From an uncultured Erythrobacteraceae bacterium (GTDB lineage: Bacteria > Pseudomonadota > Alphaproteobacteria > Sphingomonadales > Sphingomonadaceae), in assembly GCA_946482075.1 (NCBI GenBank), contig CAMLQG010000021.1:1-41723 (forward strand): a stretch of DNA of 41,723 nt, written 5' to 3'. A program made the translations under genes and the position numbers. The notes below the pieces were generated by a model. That model was given only the letters and a program-made list of their open reading frames with translations, was not told the origin of the DNA and made no database searches. Positions 22,596 to 32,937 of the stretch are shown in pieces; within the stretch, counting starts at the first letter, position 1; every line of letters starts with the position of its first letter.

Positions 22596-23710
22596 TGCAG
22601 CCGCTCGACGGGCTTCTCGTCCTGGATTTCAGCACGCTGTTGCCGGGTCCGCTTCTGAGCCTTCTTCTGGCCGAAGCGGGGGCACGGGTGGTCAAGCTCG
22701 AGCGGCCTGTCCGCGGCGACGAGATGCGCAGCTACGAACCGAAATTCGGCGTGGATTCCGCCAACTTCGTGATGCTGAACCGGGGCAAGCAAAGCATCGC
22801 TCTGGATCTCAAATCGACTGACGCAGTCACGCGCCTGGAACCGTTGCTGCGTCGGGCGGACGTGTTGATCGAACAGTTTCGCCCGGGAGTGATGGAACGG
22901 TTGGGCCTGGGGTATGACGCGGTTCACCGCCTGAATCCTCAGCTGATCTATTGCTCCCTCACCGGCTGGGGCCAGAACGGCCCGAAACGGGATGTCGCCG
23001 CTCACGATCTGAATTACATGGCCGAAAGCGGAATACTCGGCCTGTCCCGCAACGAGGACGGTGCGCCATCGCTTCCGCCCGTTCTCGCAGCGGACATCGC
23101 GGGCGGAACCTATCCCGCCATGATGAACATTCTCCTGGCGCTTCGCCAACGCGATATGACCGGACGCGGCACCTATCTGGATATCGCGATGGCCGACAAT
23201 CTTCTGACCTTCGCCTATTGGGGGCTGGGCGAAGGTTTCGGCTGCGGTGCCTGGCCGAAGGGCGGTCAGGAACTGGTGACGGGGGGCTCGCCACGCTATC
23301 AGATCTATCGAACGAGCGACGATCGCTATGTCGCCGCCGCGCCTCTTGAAGACAAGTTCTGGGACAATTTCTGCCGGATCATCGGGCTAGAGGATCGGTA
23401 TCGCCTTCCGAACGCTCCGGTGAAGGAGACCAGGCGCGCGATCGCCGGCCTTATCGCCGGCAAGTCGGCGGAGGAGTGGCAGCGGCTGTTCGCGGGACAG
23501 GACGTATGCTGTTCGATCGTCGCCGATCTGGAGACGGCCGCGAACGATCCTCACTTCATCGAAAGAGGCCTTTTCACGAAGAAGACAGTCGCCGGCGAGG
23601 CGGAACTCACGGCCTTGCCGGTTCCGATCGTCGCCGAGTTTCGCGCTGAAGAGGAGCGCGCCGCTGCACCGCGCCTGGGCGAAAACTGGGATTCGCTCTT
23701 TGCGATATAA
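22595..23710 (+). CDS. CaiB/BaiF-type CoA transferase 2
   Basis: A 371-residue class III CoA transferase: 'LDGLLVLDFSTLLPGPLLSLLLAEAGARVVKLERPVRGDEMR', 'VMLNRGKQSIALDLKS', 'LIEQFRPGVMERLGLGYDAVHRLNPQLIYCSLTGWGQNGP', and 'HDLNYMAESGILGLS' with the candidate catalytic Asp. It resembles alpha-methylacyl-CoA racemase/CaiB enzymes. A racemase role (inverting a 2-methyl branch, as in sterol or terpenoid side chains) is a real alternative to CoA transfer and cannot be excluded by reading. The start is ATG 22595, overlapping the previous stop; ATG 22592 is one codon upstream. GGGAGG lies four to seven bases ahead. Confidence 0.9.
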   Translation: MQPLDGLLVLDFSTLLPGPLLSLLLAEAGARVVKLERPVRGDEMRSYEPKFGVDSANFVMLNRGKQSIALDLKSTDAVTRLEPLLRRADVLIEQFRPGVMERLGLGYDAVHRLNPQLIYCSLTGWGQNGPKRDVAAHDLNYMAESGILGLSRNEDGAPSLPPVLAADIAGGTYPAMMNILLALRQRDMTGRGTYLDIAMADNLLTFAYWGLGEGFGCGAWPKGGQELVTGGSPRYQIYRTSDDRYVAAAPLEDKFWDNFCRIIGLEDRYRLPNAPVKETRRAIAGLIAGKSAEEWQRLFAGQDVCCSIVADLETAANDPHFIERGLFTKKTVAGEAELTALPVPIVAEFRAEEERAAAPRLGENWDSLFAI

Positions 23711-23731
23711 TCTGGCGTCGAGGATACAGGG

Positions 23732-25290
23732 ATGAGGGGACTTGAAGAAAGCGCGCTCATTGCCGTTCTCGGCACGGGAGCGATGGGTAGCGGCATCGCG
23801 CAGGTTGCGGCGATGGCTGGCCATGACGTGGTCCTGTATGATGGCCGCCCGAACGCGGCGGAAACGGCGAAAGCCGCCATTGTCGCGGGCCTGACAAAGC
23901 TGGTCGGGAAAGGACGCCTGTCCGCGGATGCGTGCGCTGCTGCCGAAGCGCATCTGATCGTCGTTTCCGCTCTGGAGGAGATTGCGCCCGCCGCGCTGGT
24001 GATCGAGGCGATCGTCGAGGATCTGGCTGCCAAGCAGGACCTTTTCCGTCAGGTCGAACGCATCGTGAGCGATGCGGCCGTCCTGGCTACCAACACCTCT
24101 TCGATATCGATCACTGCCATCGCGGCCGGGCTCGGCGATCCCGGCCGGCTGGCGGGCATGCATTTCTTCAATCCCGCTGCGGTGATGAAGCTGGTCGAGA
24201 TCGTTGCGGGCCTGGGGACCCGGGAGGAGGTCCTCCATTGTCTTGCGGAAACAGCCGAGCGCTGGGGCAAGATACCGGTACGGGCTCGTTCCACGCCAGG
24301 TTTCATCGTGAACAGGATCGCGCGGCCCTTCTATGGTGAAGCCATCCGGCTTCTGGAAGAAGGCGCGGCGACAGAGCGGCAATTGGATCGGATCTATCGT
24401 GAATGCGGCGGCTTCCGGATGGGGCCGTTCGAACTGATGGACATGATCGGGCACGACGTGAACTACGCCGTCACGTGCGAGGTTTATGCGGCCACATTTC
24501 AGGATGCCCGCTATCGCCCTTCGATCACGCAGCGCGAACTCCTCGCCGCGGGATGGCTTGGCCGAAAATCCGGCCGCGGCTTCTACGATTACGGCACGGC
24601 TGGTTCCCACGCGGCGGAGGGGGCGGATCACGCAGGGATTCCAGTCCGCGCAGCCTTGCCCGAAGCGGTGATCTTTGCGGGAGAAGGGGAACGATTCTCG
24701 GAAATCGCCGCCCTTTGCGAGGAGGCGGGAGGCACTGTTCTGCGGCAGGCCGGCGCGGGAAATGTACTACTGCCTGGGGTGTATCTCGCGCAGACGGATG
24801 GCCGCACTGCCACCCATCGCGTGGCCCACGGAGAACCGCGCGATCTCGTCCTTTTCGACCATTGCGCCGATCTCAGATCGGCTCCGACGATCGTGCTGGC
24901 GAAGGCGGATCAGGCGGATGACGAAGCCCTGGCGGCAGCCGCCGAATTCTTCCGCGCGCTGGGCAAGGATGTCTGCGTCGTCGAGGACACGCCCGGGCTC
25001 GTGCTGATGCGCACTCTGGCAATGCTGGTCGATGAAGCGGTCAGCGCCGTGGAGAAGCGGATCGCTTCGGCACAGGACATTGAAATCGCGATGGTTTCGG
25101 GCGTCAATTACCCCCGCGGCTTGCTGGAGTGGGGAGACCGGATCGGAGCTGCGGCGCTTCTGGCGGTGCTGGACAATCTGCGTTCGCTCACCGGCGACAG
25201 CCGCTACAGCGCTTGCGGCCGCCTCCGCCGATGCGCCGAGAGCGGCCGGCCATTGCTGTCGAACCCAGGCGGACAGGGGCTTAGCGGAAC

Positions 25291-25294
<4 letters not shown>
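23732..25294 (+). CDS. 3-Hydroxyacyl-CoA dehydrogenase, two-domain PaaH-type
   Basis: 520 residues. The Rossmann motif [10 protein letters not shown] is near residues 14-23, '[16 protein letters not shown]' and '[12 protein letters not shown]' follow, and the intact catalytic '[15 protein letters not shown]' and '[23 protein letters not shown]' motifs are present. After the usual C-terminal domain ('[11 protein letters not shown]'-type end, here '[11 protein letters not shown]') a second helical module begins ('[50 protein letters not shown]'). This is the architecture of PaaH, NAD-dependent 3-hydroxyacyl-CoA oxidation. It overlaps the thiolase gene by ATGA, so it plausibly supplies the 3-ketoacyl-CoA for it. 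Confidence 0.94.
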
Positions 25295-26493
<1,199 letters not shown>

Positions 26494-26521
26494 CGGCGCT
26501 CTATGATCGCAGGATAGCGCT

Positions 26522-27808
26522 TCATTTTCCGTCGAAGCGTATCCGCAGTTCCTTGAGCGGGCGCAACAGAAGATCCGGCTTGTGGGGCGGATCGGGCATT
26601 TCACCGGCAAGGCGGATATTGTCCAGCCGCTGCAGCAAGATGCGGAAGGCGCTCTGGAACTCCATGCGTGCGAGCGTGCGCCCAACGCAGAAGTGGATGC
26701 CGTTGCCGAATGCCAAGCTCGTCGACGCGTTGGACCGGGTGATGTCGAACTTATGCGGACATTCGAACTGCCTGCTGTCGCGATTGGCCGCACCGTAGCG
26801 GACGATGACGATCGAGCCCTTCGGAATCAGTACGCCGGCGACTTCGATATCGTCGACCGCTCGTCTGAGCAGCCCCTGCACGGGGCTTTCGAACCGGAAT
26901 ACCTCTTCGCCGAAATTCGGGATCAGCGATGGGTCCGCGCGTATCATCGCCATCTGCTCGGGATGCTGGATCAGCAGCCATAAACCGTGGGAGATCGCGC
27001 TCAGCAGCGTATCGAAGCCCGCACCGATCATCTGGCGCAGGATGAACTGATATTCCTCCATCGGAAGAAGCTGGCCGTCGCTCGCTGGCTGCGTAGCCAG
27101 GACGGTGATCAGATCGTCGCGAGGATTGGCCGCACGATCCTTGCGCGCCTCGGCAAAGAAATGCTGCATTTCAAGCTCGGTTTCGGCGGCCTGGACGATC
27201 TCGTCCATGTTCAGCACACGCGTGATCGGTGAAAGCAACGCGTCGGCCCAACGCTTGAACTTATCGAGTTCGGACGCGTCGAGACCGATCAGCCCCGCCA
27301 CCACGGTGCCGGACATCGCCATCGCGAAATCCCTGACGAACTCGCATTCGCCTTTGTCGATGAAGCCGTCGATCAGATCGTTGATAATCGCGTCTATCTT
27401 CGGTGCAAGCGCCTTGACCCGCGCGGGCGCCAGCGCAATTTCGACCATCTTGCGATGCTTGGTGTGGAGCGGCGGGTCGGCATTCTCGAGTGACATGCGG
27501 TGCTTCCACCCGCGCGCAGCCAGCATATCCTCGTATGTTTTTCGACCTTCAGGGGTCTGCATCTCGAGGACGCTGTCGGCAAACTCATTGGAGAAGGCCT
27601 TGTGATCCAGAAGAACTCGACGGACGTCCTCATAGCGCGAGACCACATACGCCTTCGTTTCCGGTAGCTGGTAAACCGGCGCATAGGTATGAAGAAGTTC
27701 ATAGAACGGATAGGGGTTGCTCTGAACCTTGGGGTCGAGGAGGCTCGTTTGGTCGATCAGGGCCAGGCCGGATTTCTCGCTGTCGGCCGCATCGGATCTA
27801 AATTCCAT
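26522..27808 (-). CDS. Cytochrome P450
   Basis: A 428-residue soluble bacterial P450. The I-helix oxygen-binding motif is GAGFDT at about residue 260, the K-helix ExxR is in 'EEVFRFESP', and the heme loop AFGNGIHFCVGRTLA has Cys374 as thiolate ligand. It would hydroxylate the substrate, using two electrons from a ferredoxin. No [2Fe-2S] adrenodoxin-type ferredoxin or reductase lies beside it. ATG 27808 follows AAGGAGAGCGCG, a strong ribosome-binding site. It is a single-gene unit with its own -24/-12 promoter and shares an activator dyad with the divergent TonB receptor, which ties hydroxylation to uptake. Confidence 0.95.
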   Translation of the reverse strand: MEFRSDAADSEKSGLALIDQTSLLDPKVQSNPYPFYELLHTYAPVYQLPETKAYVVSRYEDVRRVLLDHKAFSNEFADSVLEMQTPEGRKTYEDMLAARGWKHRMSLENADPPLHTKHRKMVEIALAPARVKALAPKIDAIINDLIDGFIDKGECEFVRDFAMAMSGTVVAGLIGLDASELDKFKRWADALLSPITRVLNMDEIVQAAETELEMQHFFAEARKDRAANPRDDLITVLATQPASDGQLLPMEEYQFILRQMIGAGFDTLLSAISHGLWLLIQHPEQMAMIRADPSLIPNFGEEVFRFESPVQGLLRRAVDDIEVAGVLIPKGSIVIVRYGAANRDSRQFECPHKFDITRSNASTSLAFGNGIHFCVGRTLARMEFQSAFRILLQRLDNIRLAGEMPDPPHKPDLLLRPLKELRIRFDGK

Positions 27809-27855
27809 CGCGCTCTCCTTTCAAACGATCTGCATCTTATCTCGCTCCAGCTATC

Positions 27856-27871
27856 CGCAACTATTGTGCCA
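27856..27871 (-). promoter_or_regulatory. Sigma-54 (-24/-12) promoter of the P450 gene
   Basis: The minus strand reads TGGCACAATAGTTGCG, an exact match to TGGCAC-N5-TTGC and the best of the six boxes. The predicted start is near 27845, about 37 bases upstream of the P450 ATG. Confidence 0.82.
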
Positions 27872-27945
27872 AAAATCGGTTGTGGTCGGACATGGCGTTA
27901 TGTTCGGCACTCGACGGAGATCTCCGACATCCACCTGATACCGAT

Positions 27946-27982
27946 GGACAGAAAGTGTCTTCACAGAATACACTTTCTGTCC
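27946..27982. promoter_or_regulatory. Upstream activator dyad 3, 13-bp perfect arms
   Basis: GGACAGAAAGTGT (27946-27958) and ACACTTTCTGTCC (27970-27982) are perfect inverted copies around an 11-bp spacer. The core is GTGT-N11-ACAC, as in the other three dyads. It is centred about 94 bp from the P450 -24 box and about 167 bp from the receptor -24 box. The length and perfection make it the best candidate binding site of the sigma-54 activator. Confidence 0.75.
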
Positions 27983-28020
27983 GTTAAGGTTTGGTGCGGA
28001 GGCATGTTCGCCCCGTCATA

Positions 28021-28052
28021 CTCGTCTTGTCCGCGTCAGGATGGCGGACGAG
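28021..28052. repeat. Inverted repeat in the P450/receptor control region
   Basis: GTCCGC (28029-28034) and GCGGAC (28044-28049) are inverted around 9 bases, with CTC/GAG continuing outside after a bulge. It could be a second protein-binding site or a transcript hairpin. It is unrelated to the GTGT-N11-ACAC dyads. Confidence 0.35.
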
Positions 28053-28129
28053 TCTTCTGTATGGAGGTTGGCTGATTTCGCGCTCTCGCAGCTTTCCTCA
28101 AGCCTATGGAACCTCGCGAATTTCTGAGT

Positions 28130-28145
28130 TGGCCCGATGTTTGCA
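28130..28145 (+). promoter_or_regulatory. Sigma-54 (-24/-12) promoter of the TonB receptor
   Basis: TGGCCCGATGTTTGCA has the exact GG-N10-GC spacing and is almost identical to the box at 16908. The predicted start is near 28156, giving a leader of about 67 nt to ATG 28223. Confidence 0.75.
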
Positions 28146-28222
28146 TCGCTGGTCAGTGAACCGCGCGGCTGGATTCCTCAGCCGATCGCGGAGACCCGAT
28201 GATCTTTGCAGGGGAGAGGGAA

Positions 28223-30577
28223 ATGAGAGCGGTTTCTAAAGCCGGGATTGCGTCGATTGCGCTCGCGGTCGGATTGGCGAGTGCGCAGGCCAATGCGCAG
28301 GCACGAGCGGAAGACGATACGGACAATAGCGGGGTCGCGGAGATCATCGTGACCGCGCAAAAACGTGAAGAGCGTCTCCAGGACGTCCCGGTAACCGTGG
28401 CGGCATTGACCGGAGCGACACTGGAGAATGCCAATCTCGGCAATACCACGGCCTTGCAGGGCCTGGTTCCCGGTATGACGATCAATCAGGGGCAATCCTC
28501 TTCGAACGTCGTCCATATCAGTTTGCGGGGCATTTCGATCCAGGACAACTCGAAGCATTTCGAATCCGGTATCGGCTTCGTTCTCGACGGCGTGCCTTTG
28601 GGGACGACGACGGGCCTCGTGCTCGATTCCTTCGATGTCGAGCGGATCGAAGTCCTGCGTGGTCCGCAAGGGACGCTCTTCGGTCGCAACACGACCGGCG
28701 GTGCGATCAACATCGTCCGTACGAAGCCCGATCCCAACGGTCCGGCCACGGGGCGTGCGCGTGTCACGATCGGGAATTTCGGCAGGAACGATTATGAAGC
28801 GCTCATCTCCGGGCCTCTGATCGAAGGCAAGCTGGCGGCGAAGGCAAGCTTCATTTCCCGCAACGACAGCGGAACGATCTACAATGATTTCCGCGATGTC
28901 CATCAGGGCGACAAGAACTTCAAGAGCTATCTCGTCAGCTTGTTGGCGACGCCGACGGACAATCTGACGGCGCAGCTGACTTTCGAGAGGCAGATCGACA
29001 AGAGCGAACTGCCTCCCACGATCAATCTCCTGACACCGACGCCGATCGCGCTGCCCATCCCGGGATACAGCACGGGCGCGAACTATCCCTGCTTCAACCC
29101 GTATCTCGACGTTTGTCGCTCGCAACTGCGTAGTAGCGATAATCGGGTACAGCTGCCGACCAACACGCCGGGCATCATGAAGCTGACGGCGCTGACGTTC
29201 AATCTCGATTGGGATTTCGACAAGGTGAAGCTCGTCGGCGTGACGGGATACCGGAAATCCAAGGAGGATTCCTTCTCCTATCTCGATTCAACCTCGCTGG
29301 GATATTTTCCTATTCGGCAGAAGGGGCCTTACAAGCAGTTCAGCCAGGAGGTTCGGCTCGAGTCCAACTTCGACGGACCGCTCAACTTCGTGGGCGGCGC
29401 CATCTACTTCAAGAGCAAGTACAGCCTGGTCCAGGCCACCCAGCTGGACCTTTCCACTCTCCCGCCGGCGGCGATCGGCCTAACCGACCCCATTCCACCG
29501 GGAATCGCGTTCCTGACGTCGCCGATCTCCTACGCGGTCGATTACTGGTCGAAGTCGACAGCGCTGTTTCTCCAGGTCGACTATCAGATCACGGATGCTC
29601 TCAAGCTGATCGTCGGCGGGCGGCAGACCTGGGACGAGAAGAAGATCGACCTTTCGCTCTACGGCGCCGGGACGGGCGTTCCGGGCGATCTCTACCAGGA
29701 CTTCCTCGATCGCGTGGTCGATCCCGATCAATTGGGAACGGTCGTCGGGCAGGGCAGGGCGAAGGCAAAGTTCAAGAAGTTCACGCCGAAAGTCATCCTG
29801 CAATATCGCTTCAACCCGGATGCCATGGCCTATGCCAGCTACAGCAAGGGGTACAACACCGGGGGTTTCAACGCCCGTGCGGCGACGATCGCGTTCATCG
29901 GGCCCTATCGACCCGAAGTGCTCGACGCTTATGAGGTGGGCCTGAAGACGCAGTGGTTCAACAACAAGCTGCGCTTCAACATCGCCGCCTATTTCAACAA
30001 GATGCAGAACAAGCAGGAAGATCTCACCGTCTTCGTGACCGGCGGAGCCAGCGGGACGACTACGGTGAACGCCGCCAAGGCCGAGTACAAGGGTGTCGAG
30101 GTCGAACTGACCGCAGCACCGGTCCAGGGTTGGACGACAAGCCTCGCGGTCGGATATCTGGACGCCAAGTACAAGAGCTTCGTCGGTGACCTTGGGCAAG
30201 GGGAGGCTGACCTGTCCTCGCTCAAGCTGCGCCGGACGCCGAAATGGACGGTCGGCCTGATCTCCGATTACGAATTCGACGTCGGTCCCGGACGCTTCGG
30301 GATCAACGGAACGCTGAGTTACGTCGACAAGCACTATACCAATATTCTCAACGATCCCCGAAGCTTGATACCTTCGACGACGAAGATCGACGCGAGTGCG
30401 AGATACATATTCCCGATCGACCGCGTCGAACTGAAACTCACGGGCTTTGTGAAGAACATCACCAACAAGCATCCGTATACGGGGATGTTCTCCGCGAACC
30501 AGCCGGGCAGCAATTTCGAGTTCGCTGTCCCCGATCCCGGCCGGACTTACGGCGTGTCTCTGGAAGCACGCTTCTGA
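28223..30577 (+). CDS. TonB-dependent outer-membrane receptor
   Basis: 784 residues. A signal peptide (MRAVSKAGIASIALAVGLASAQANAQA) is followed by the TonB-box region EIIVTAQKREERLQDVPVTVAAL, the plug motifs 'ISLRGISIQ', 'GFVLDGVPLG' and 'VERIEVLRGPQGTLFGRNTTGGAINIV', and a barrel ending 'RTYGVSLEARF'. ATG 28223 follows GGGGAGAGGGAA; the in-frame ATG at 28199 lacks such a site. It is outer-membrane uptake, energised by TonB, for a ligand that is probably the pathway substrate, because its promoter carries the same sigma-54 box and dyad as the catabolic genes. It is followed by a strong hairpin and a KstD-like flavoprotein. Confidence 0.95.
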   Translation: MRAVSKAGIASIALAVGLASAQANAQARAEDDTDNSGVAEIIVTAQKREERLQDVPVTVAALTGATLENANLGNTTALQGLVPGMTINQGQSSSNVVHISLRGISIQDNSKHFESGIGFVLDGVPLGTTTGLVLDSFDVERIEVLRGPQGTLFGRNTTGGAINIVRTKPDPNGPATGRARVTIGNFGRNDYEALISGPLIEGKLAAKASFISRNDSGTIYNDFRDVHQGDKNFKSYLVSLLATPTDNLTAQLTFERQIDKSELPPTINLLTPTPIALPIPGYSTGANYPCFNPYLDVCRSQLRSSDNRVQLPTNTPGIMKLTALTFNLDWDFDKVKLVGVTGYRKSKEDSFSYLDSTSLGYFPIRQKGPYKQFSQEVRLESNFDGPLNFVGGAIYFKSKYSLVQATQLDLSTLPPAAIGLTDPIPPGIAFLTSPISYAVDYWSKSTALFLQVDYQITDALKLIVGGRQTWDEKKIDLSLYGAGTGVPGDLYQDFLDRVVDPDQLGTVVGQGRAKAKFKKFTPKVILQYRFNPDAMAYASYSKGYNTGGFNARAATIAFIGPYRPEVLDAYEVGLKTQWFNNKLRFNIAAYFNKMQNKQEDLTVFVTGGASGTTTVNAAKAEYKGVEVELTAAPVQGWTTSLAVGYLDAKYKSFVGDLGQGEADLSSLKLRRTPKWTVGLISDYEFDVGPGRFGINGTLSYVDKHYTNILNDPRSLIPSTTKIDASARYIFPIDRVELKLTGFVKNITNKHPYTGMFSANQPGSNFEFAVPDPGRTYGVSLEARF

Positions 30578-30612
30578 TCGATCTGCCCGTGGCGAGCTGG
30601 GCCGCGGGTGGT

Positions 30613-30642
30613 GACGCCGCAGCGTGAGGGGGCTGCGGCGTC
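30613..30642 (+). terminator. 11-bp perfect stem-loop after the TonB receptor
   Basis: GACGCCGCAGC (30613-30623) and GCTGCGGCGTC (30632-30642) are perfect complements around an 8-nt loop. The strong GC stem lies 36 bp after the receptor stop and 32 bp before the flavoprotein. No T-run follows, so it may attenuate rather than end transcription; the flavoprotein has no visible promoter of its own. Confidence 0.6.
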
Positions 30643-30674
30643 AAGCCATGTAGCGCCAGGGAGGGAATGCGCCG

Positions 30675-32393
30675 GTGAGCATAGATGCCGATTGGGACAT
30701 CGAAGTCGATATACTCGTCGAGGGATCCGGCAACGCCGCGCTGACCGCCGCCCTGTGCAGCAAGGAAATGGGCGGAGGCGAAATCCTCGTTGTCGAGAAA
30801 GACAAGGTTTTTGGAGGTTGCAGCGCCACTTCGGGGGGAATGATCTGGATACCCTGCAACCCTCCAGCGCTCGACATGGGATTTCAGGATACTCCCGAAG
30901 ATGCATTCGCCTATATCAAGGGCTCCACGCCGCCCGAATATTTTCGCCAGGATATGGTCGAAGCATTCGTCGCCAATGCTCCCAGGATGATCCGGTTTCT
31001 GCATGACCGGACCGAAGTCCGGTTCCGTCCGGTCGTGAGCTATCCGGATTACTACACGGACGTGGAAGGATCACGGCCGGGATATCGCGGCATGGAGCCC
31101 GAACCGATCGATGCTGACGAACTGGGCACGGACTACGCCCATCTCAAGGACGGGCACGCCTTCTGGAATATCGGCGGGATCATCTCGGTCGATATGAAGG
31201 AAGCGCATGATATCCCGGTGGGAGTGAAAGGCTGGCGGCTGAAGCTCGCCAAGCTGTTCCTCGGCTACTTCCTGGACATTCCCTGGCGGTTCAGGAGCAA
31301 GATGGCGCGACGTCTGACGGTCGGCCGGGCCGGCATCGCTCGGCTGTTCCTCGGTCTCAGGGATCGGCGAGTTCCACTCTGGTTGAACTCACCCATGACG
31401 GGCCTCATCGATCAAGACGGCGAGGTCATAGGGGCCTGGGTGGAGAAAGACGGCGGGCCACTGCGCGTTCGCGCACGCAAGGGCGTCGTGATGGCGACGG
31501 GCGGGTTCGAGCACAATCAGGAGATGCGCGAGAAATACCTGCCCAAGCCGACCAACCGGTGGTGGAGCGCCAGCGCGGCTTACGGCAATACCGGCGATGC
31601 GATCAACGAAGGCTTGCGCCTCGGCGCGGCAACAGCGCTGCTCGACAAGGGCTGGTGGTGCACGACCATGTCGGTGCCCGGCGAAAAAGTCCCACGGCTG
31701 AGCATCCAGGACAAGTCCTGGCCGGGCACGATCCTGGTGAACAAGGCAGGCAAGCGCTTCGTCAACGAATCCGAGAACTACATGGCGTTGCAGGACAATC
31801 TCTACGCGGTTCACACGGACGAGGTTCCGTGCAGTCCCGCCTATCAGATCTTCGATGCGGAATTCCGCCGGAAATATCTCGTGCCGCCTCTGATGAAATC
31901 AGGCCTCCGGCCGGACTGGACCTTTCCGCGGCGCTGGTATCGGGAGGGGTGGCTTGCGAAAGCGTCCACTATCGGGGAACTGGCGGAAAAGATCGGTGTC
32001 GATGCGGAAAACCTCCTGCAGACAGTCCAGCGGTTCAACGGATATGCGAAGCTGGGCAAGGACCCGGAATTCCATCGCGGCGATGCGGCCTATGACCGAT
32101 ACTACGCCGATCCGATGGTCAAGCCGAACCCTTGCCTCGCGCCCATAGCGAAGGCGCCGTTCTATTCCATCCGGATCGATGCCGGCGATATCGGGACGCA
32201 GGGTGGATTGGTGATCGATCCCCATGGCCGCGTCCTGCGCGAGGATGGGAGCGCCATCAAAGGGCTTTACGCCGCCGCGAACTGCACGGCGGCGATCATG
32301 CCGACCTATCCGGGGCCGGGCGGCACGATCGGTCCGGGCATGGTCTTCGCTTATCAGGCCGCGAAGCACCTGACGGGCTATAACGACGCCTGA
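30675..32393 (+). CDS. FAD-dependent 3-ketosteroid-dehydrogenase-family flavoprotein 1
   Basis: 572 residues of the FAD_binding_2 family (3-ketosteroid delta-1-dehydrogenase, fumarate reductase flavoprotein). The N-terminal dinucleotide loop is 'VDILVEGSGNAALTAAL': the third Gly of GxGxxG is Ala, and a Glu precedes the first Gly. 'GGCSATSGGMIWIP' and 'GVVMATGGFEHNQEMR' follow. The C-terminal 'TYPGPGGTIGPGMVFAYQAAKH' carries Y545-P-G-P-G, equivalent to the Tyr and Gly that assist keto-enol chemistry in delta-1-KSTD. The start is GTG 30675, with GGAGG 11 bases upstream. It probably dehydrogenates a ring next to a ketone. It may be read through from the TonB receptor. Confidence 0.9.
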   Translation: MSIDADWDIEVDILVEGSGNAALTAALCSKEMGGGEILVVEKDKVFGGCSATSGGMIWIPCNPPALDMGFQDTPEDAFAYIKGSTPPEYFRQDMVEAFVANAPRMIRFLHDRTEVRFRPVVSYPDYYTDVEGSRPGYRGMEPEPIDADELGTDYAHLKDGHAFWNIGGIISVDMKEAHDIPVGVKGWRLKLAKLFLGYFLDIPWRFRSKMARRLTVGRAGIARLFLGLRDRRVPLWLNSPMTGLIDQDGEVIGAWVEKDGGPLRVRARKGVVMATGGFEHNQEMREKYLPKPTNRWWSASAAYGNTGDAINEGLRLGAATALLDKGWWCTTMSVPGEKVPRLSIQDKSWPGTILVNKAGKRFVNESENYMALQDNLYAVHTDEVPCSPAYQIFDAEFRRKYLVPPLMKSGLRPDWTFPRRWYREGWLAKASTIGELAEKIGVDAENLLQTVQRFNGYAKLGKDPEFHRGDAAYDRYYADPMVKPNPCLAPIAKAPFYSIRIDAGDIGTQGGLVIDPHGRVLREDGSAIKGLYAAANCTAAIMPTYPGPGGTIGPGMVFAYQAAKHLTGYNDA

Positions 32394-32412
32394 TCCGGTC
32401 GCGCGGCCGGAT
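32393..32412. terminator. Short hairpin between convergent flavoprotein and VOC genes
   Basis: ATCCGG (32393-32398) and CCGGAT (32407-32412) pair around an 8-nt loop. It overlaps the end of the flavoprotein stop codon and abuts the VOC stop. Probably a weak bidirectional terminator. Confidence 0.4.
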
Positions 32413-32904
32413 TCAACGGCCCCGAGTTCTCGCCTTCAGCATTTCGAGGCGATCGAAGGAGAACTCGTGTTCGGGCGTGGTATATTGCAGTTCGATGAGC
32501 CGCCCGTCGGGGTCCCGCCCGTAAACGGCGCGGATGCCATCGGTCTCATCGGGTATCGTACGATGAAAGGTCATGCCTGCGGCGATCAGGCGCTTGTAGT
32601 CCGCTTCGATGTCGTCGGTATCCACCGCGAAGTGGGTGTATCCAAGATCGTTGGGGTCCAGCGGGTCCAGCCGCTTTCCCGGCGGCGATGAATACTCCCA
32701 GACTTCGAGATACATGTTGTCGGCCTTGAGCATGATGAGCCGGCCGGCCGTCCCTTCCAGCCCGATGACGCTGTCGAAGAACTCGTCCTCGCTCCACGCA
32801 AGCTCATCGATCACGGGGACGAAGCCGAATGCTTCCTTGTAAAAGGTGCATATCCTGTCGAAGTTTGCAGTGTGTATCGCAATGTGATGAATGCCGCGGA
32901 TCAT
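32413..32904 (-). CDS. VOC-superfamily (glyoxalase-like) protein
   Basis: 163 residues with two beta-alpha-beta-beta-beta halves. 'MIRGIHHIAIHTANFDRICTFYKEAFGF' opens the first and 'LGYTHFAVDTDDIEADYKRLIAAG' the second. Candidate metal ligands are His in GIHHIAI, Glu in MYLEVWEY, His in YTHFAV and Glu in GRLIELQY. Such proteins include methylmalonyl-CoA epimerases and lyases. It is too short to be an extradiol ring-cleavage dioxygenase of the usual 290-300 residues. It is transcribed with the Rieske oxygenase 33 bp upstream. The reaction is unknown. Confidence 0.85.
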   Translation of the reverse strand: MIRGIHHIAIHTANFDRICTFYKEAFGFVPVIDELAWSEDEFFDSVIGLEGTAGRLIMLKADNMYLEVWEYSSPPGKRLDPLDPNDLGYTHFAVDTDDIEADYKRLIAAGMTFHRTIPDETDGIRAVYGRDPDGRLIELQYTTPEHEFSFDRLEMLKARTRGR

Positions 32905-32937
32905 ATTTATGTTCTCACATCTGAACTATAATAATTT

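Larger units (their letters stand above)
27809..28222. other. 414-bp divergent regulatory region
   Basis: No gene is supported here. It holds, left to right, the minus-strand sigma-54 box (27856-27871), the 37-bp activator dyad (27946-27982), an inverted repeat (28021-28052) and the plus-strand sigma-54 box (28130-28145). The arrangement is a classical shared enhancer between divergent promoters. Confidence 0.7.

Noticed and set aside
30593..30608. A TGGCGAGCTGGGCCGC string upstream of the flavoprotein at 30675 as a seventh sigma-54 box
   Set aside because: It starts with TGGC, but the -12 region lacks TTGC and the GC is not at the required spacing.
32413..32904. VOC protein as an extradiol ring-cleavage dioxygenase
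   Set aside because: At 163 residues it has only one pair of VOC modules, roughly half the size of ring-cleavage enzymes such as HsaC, and lacks their C-terminal domain.
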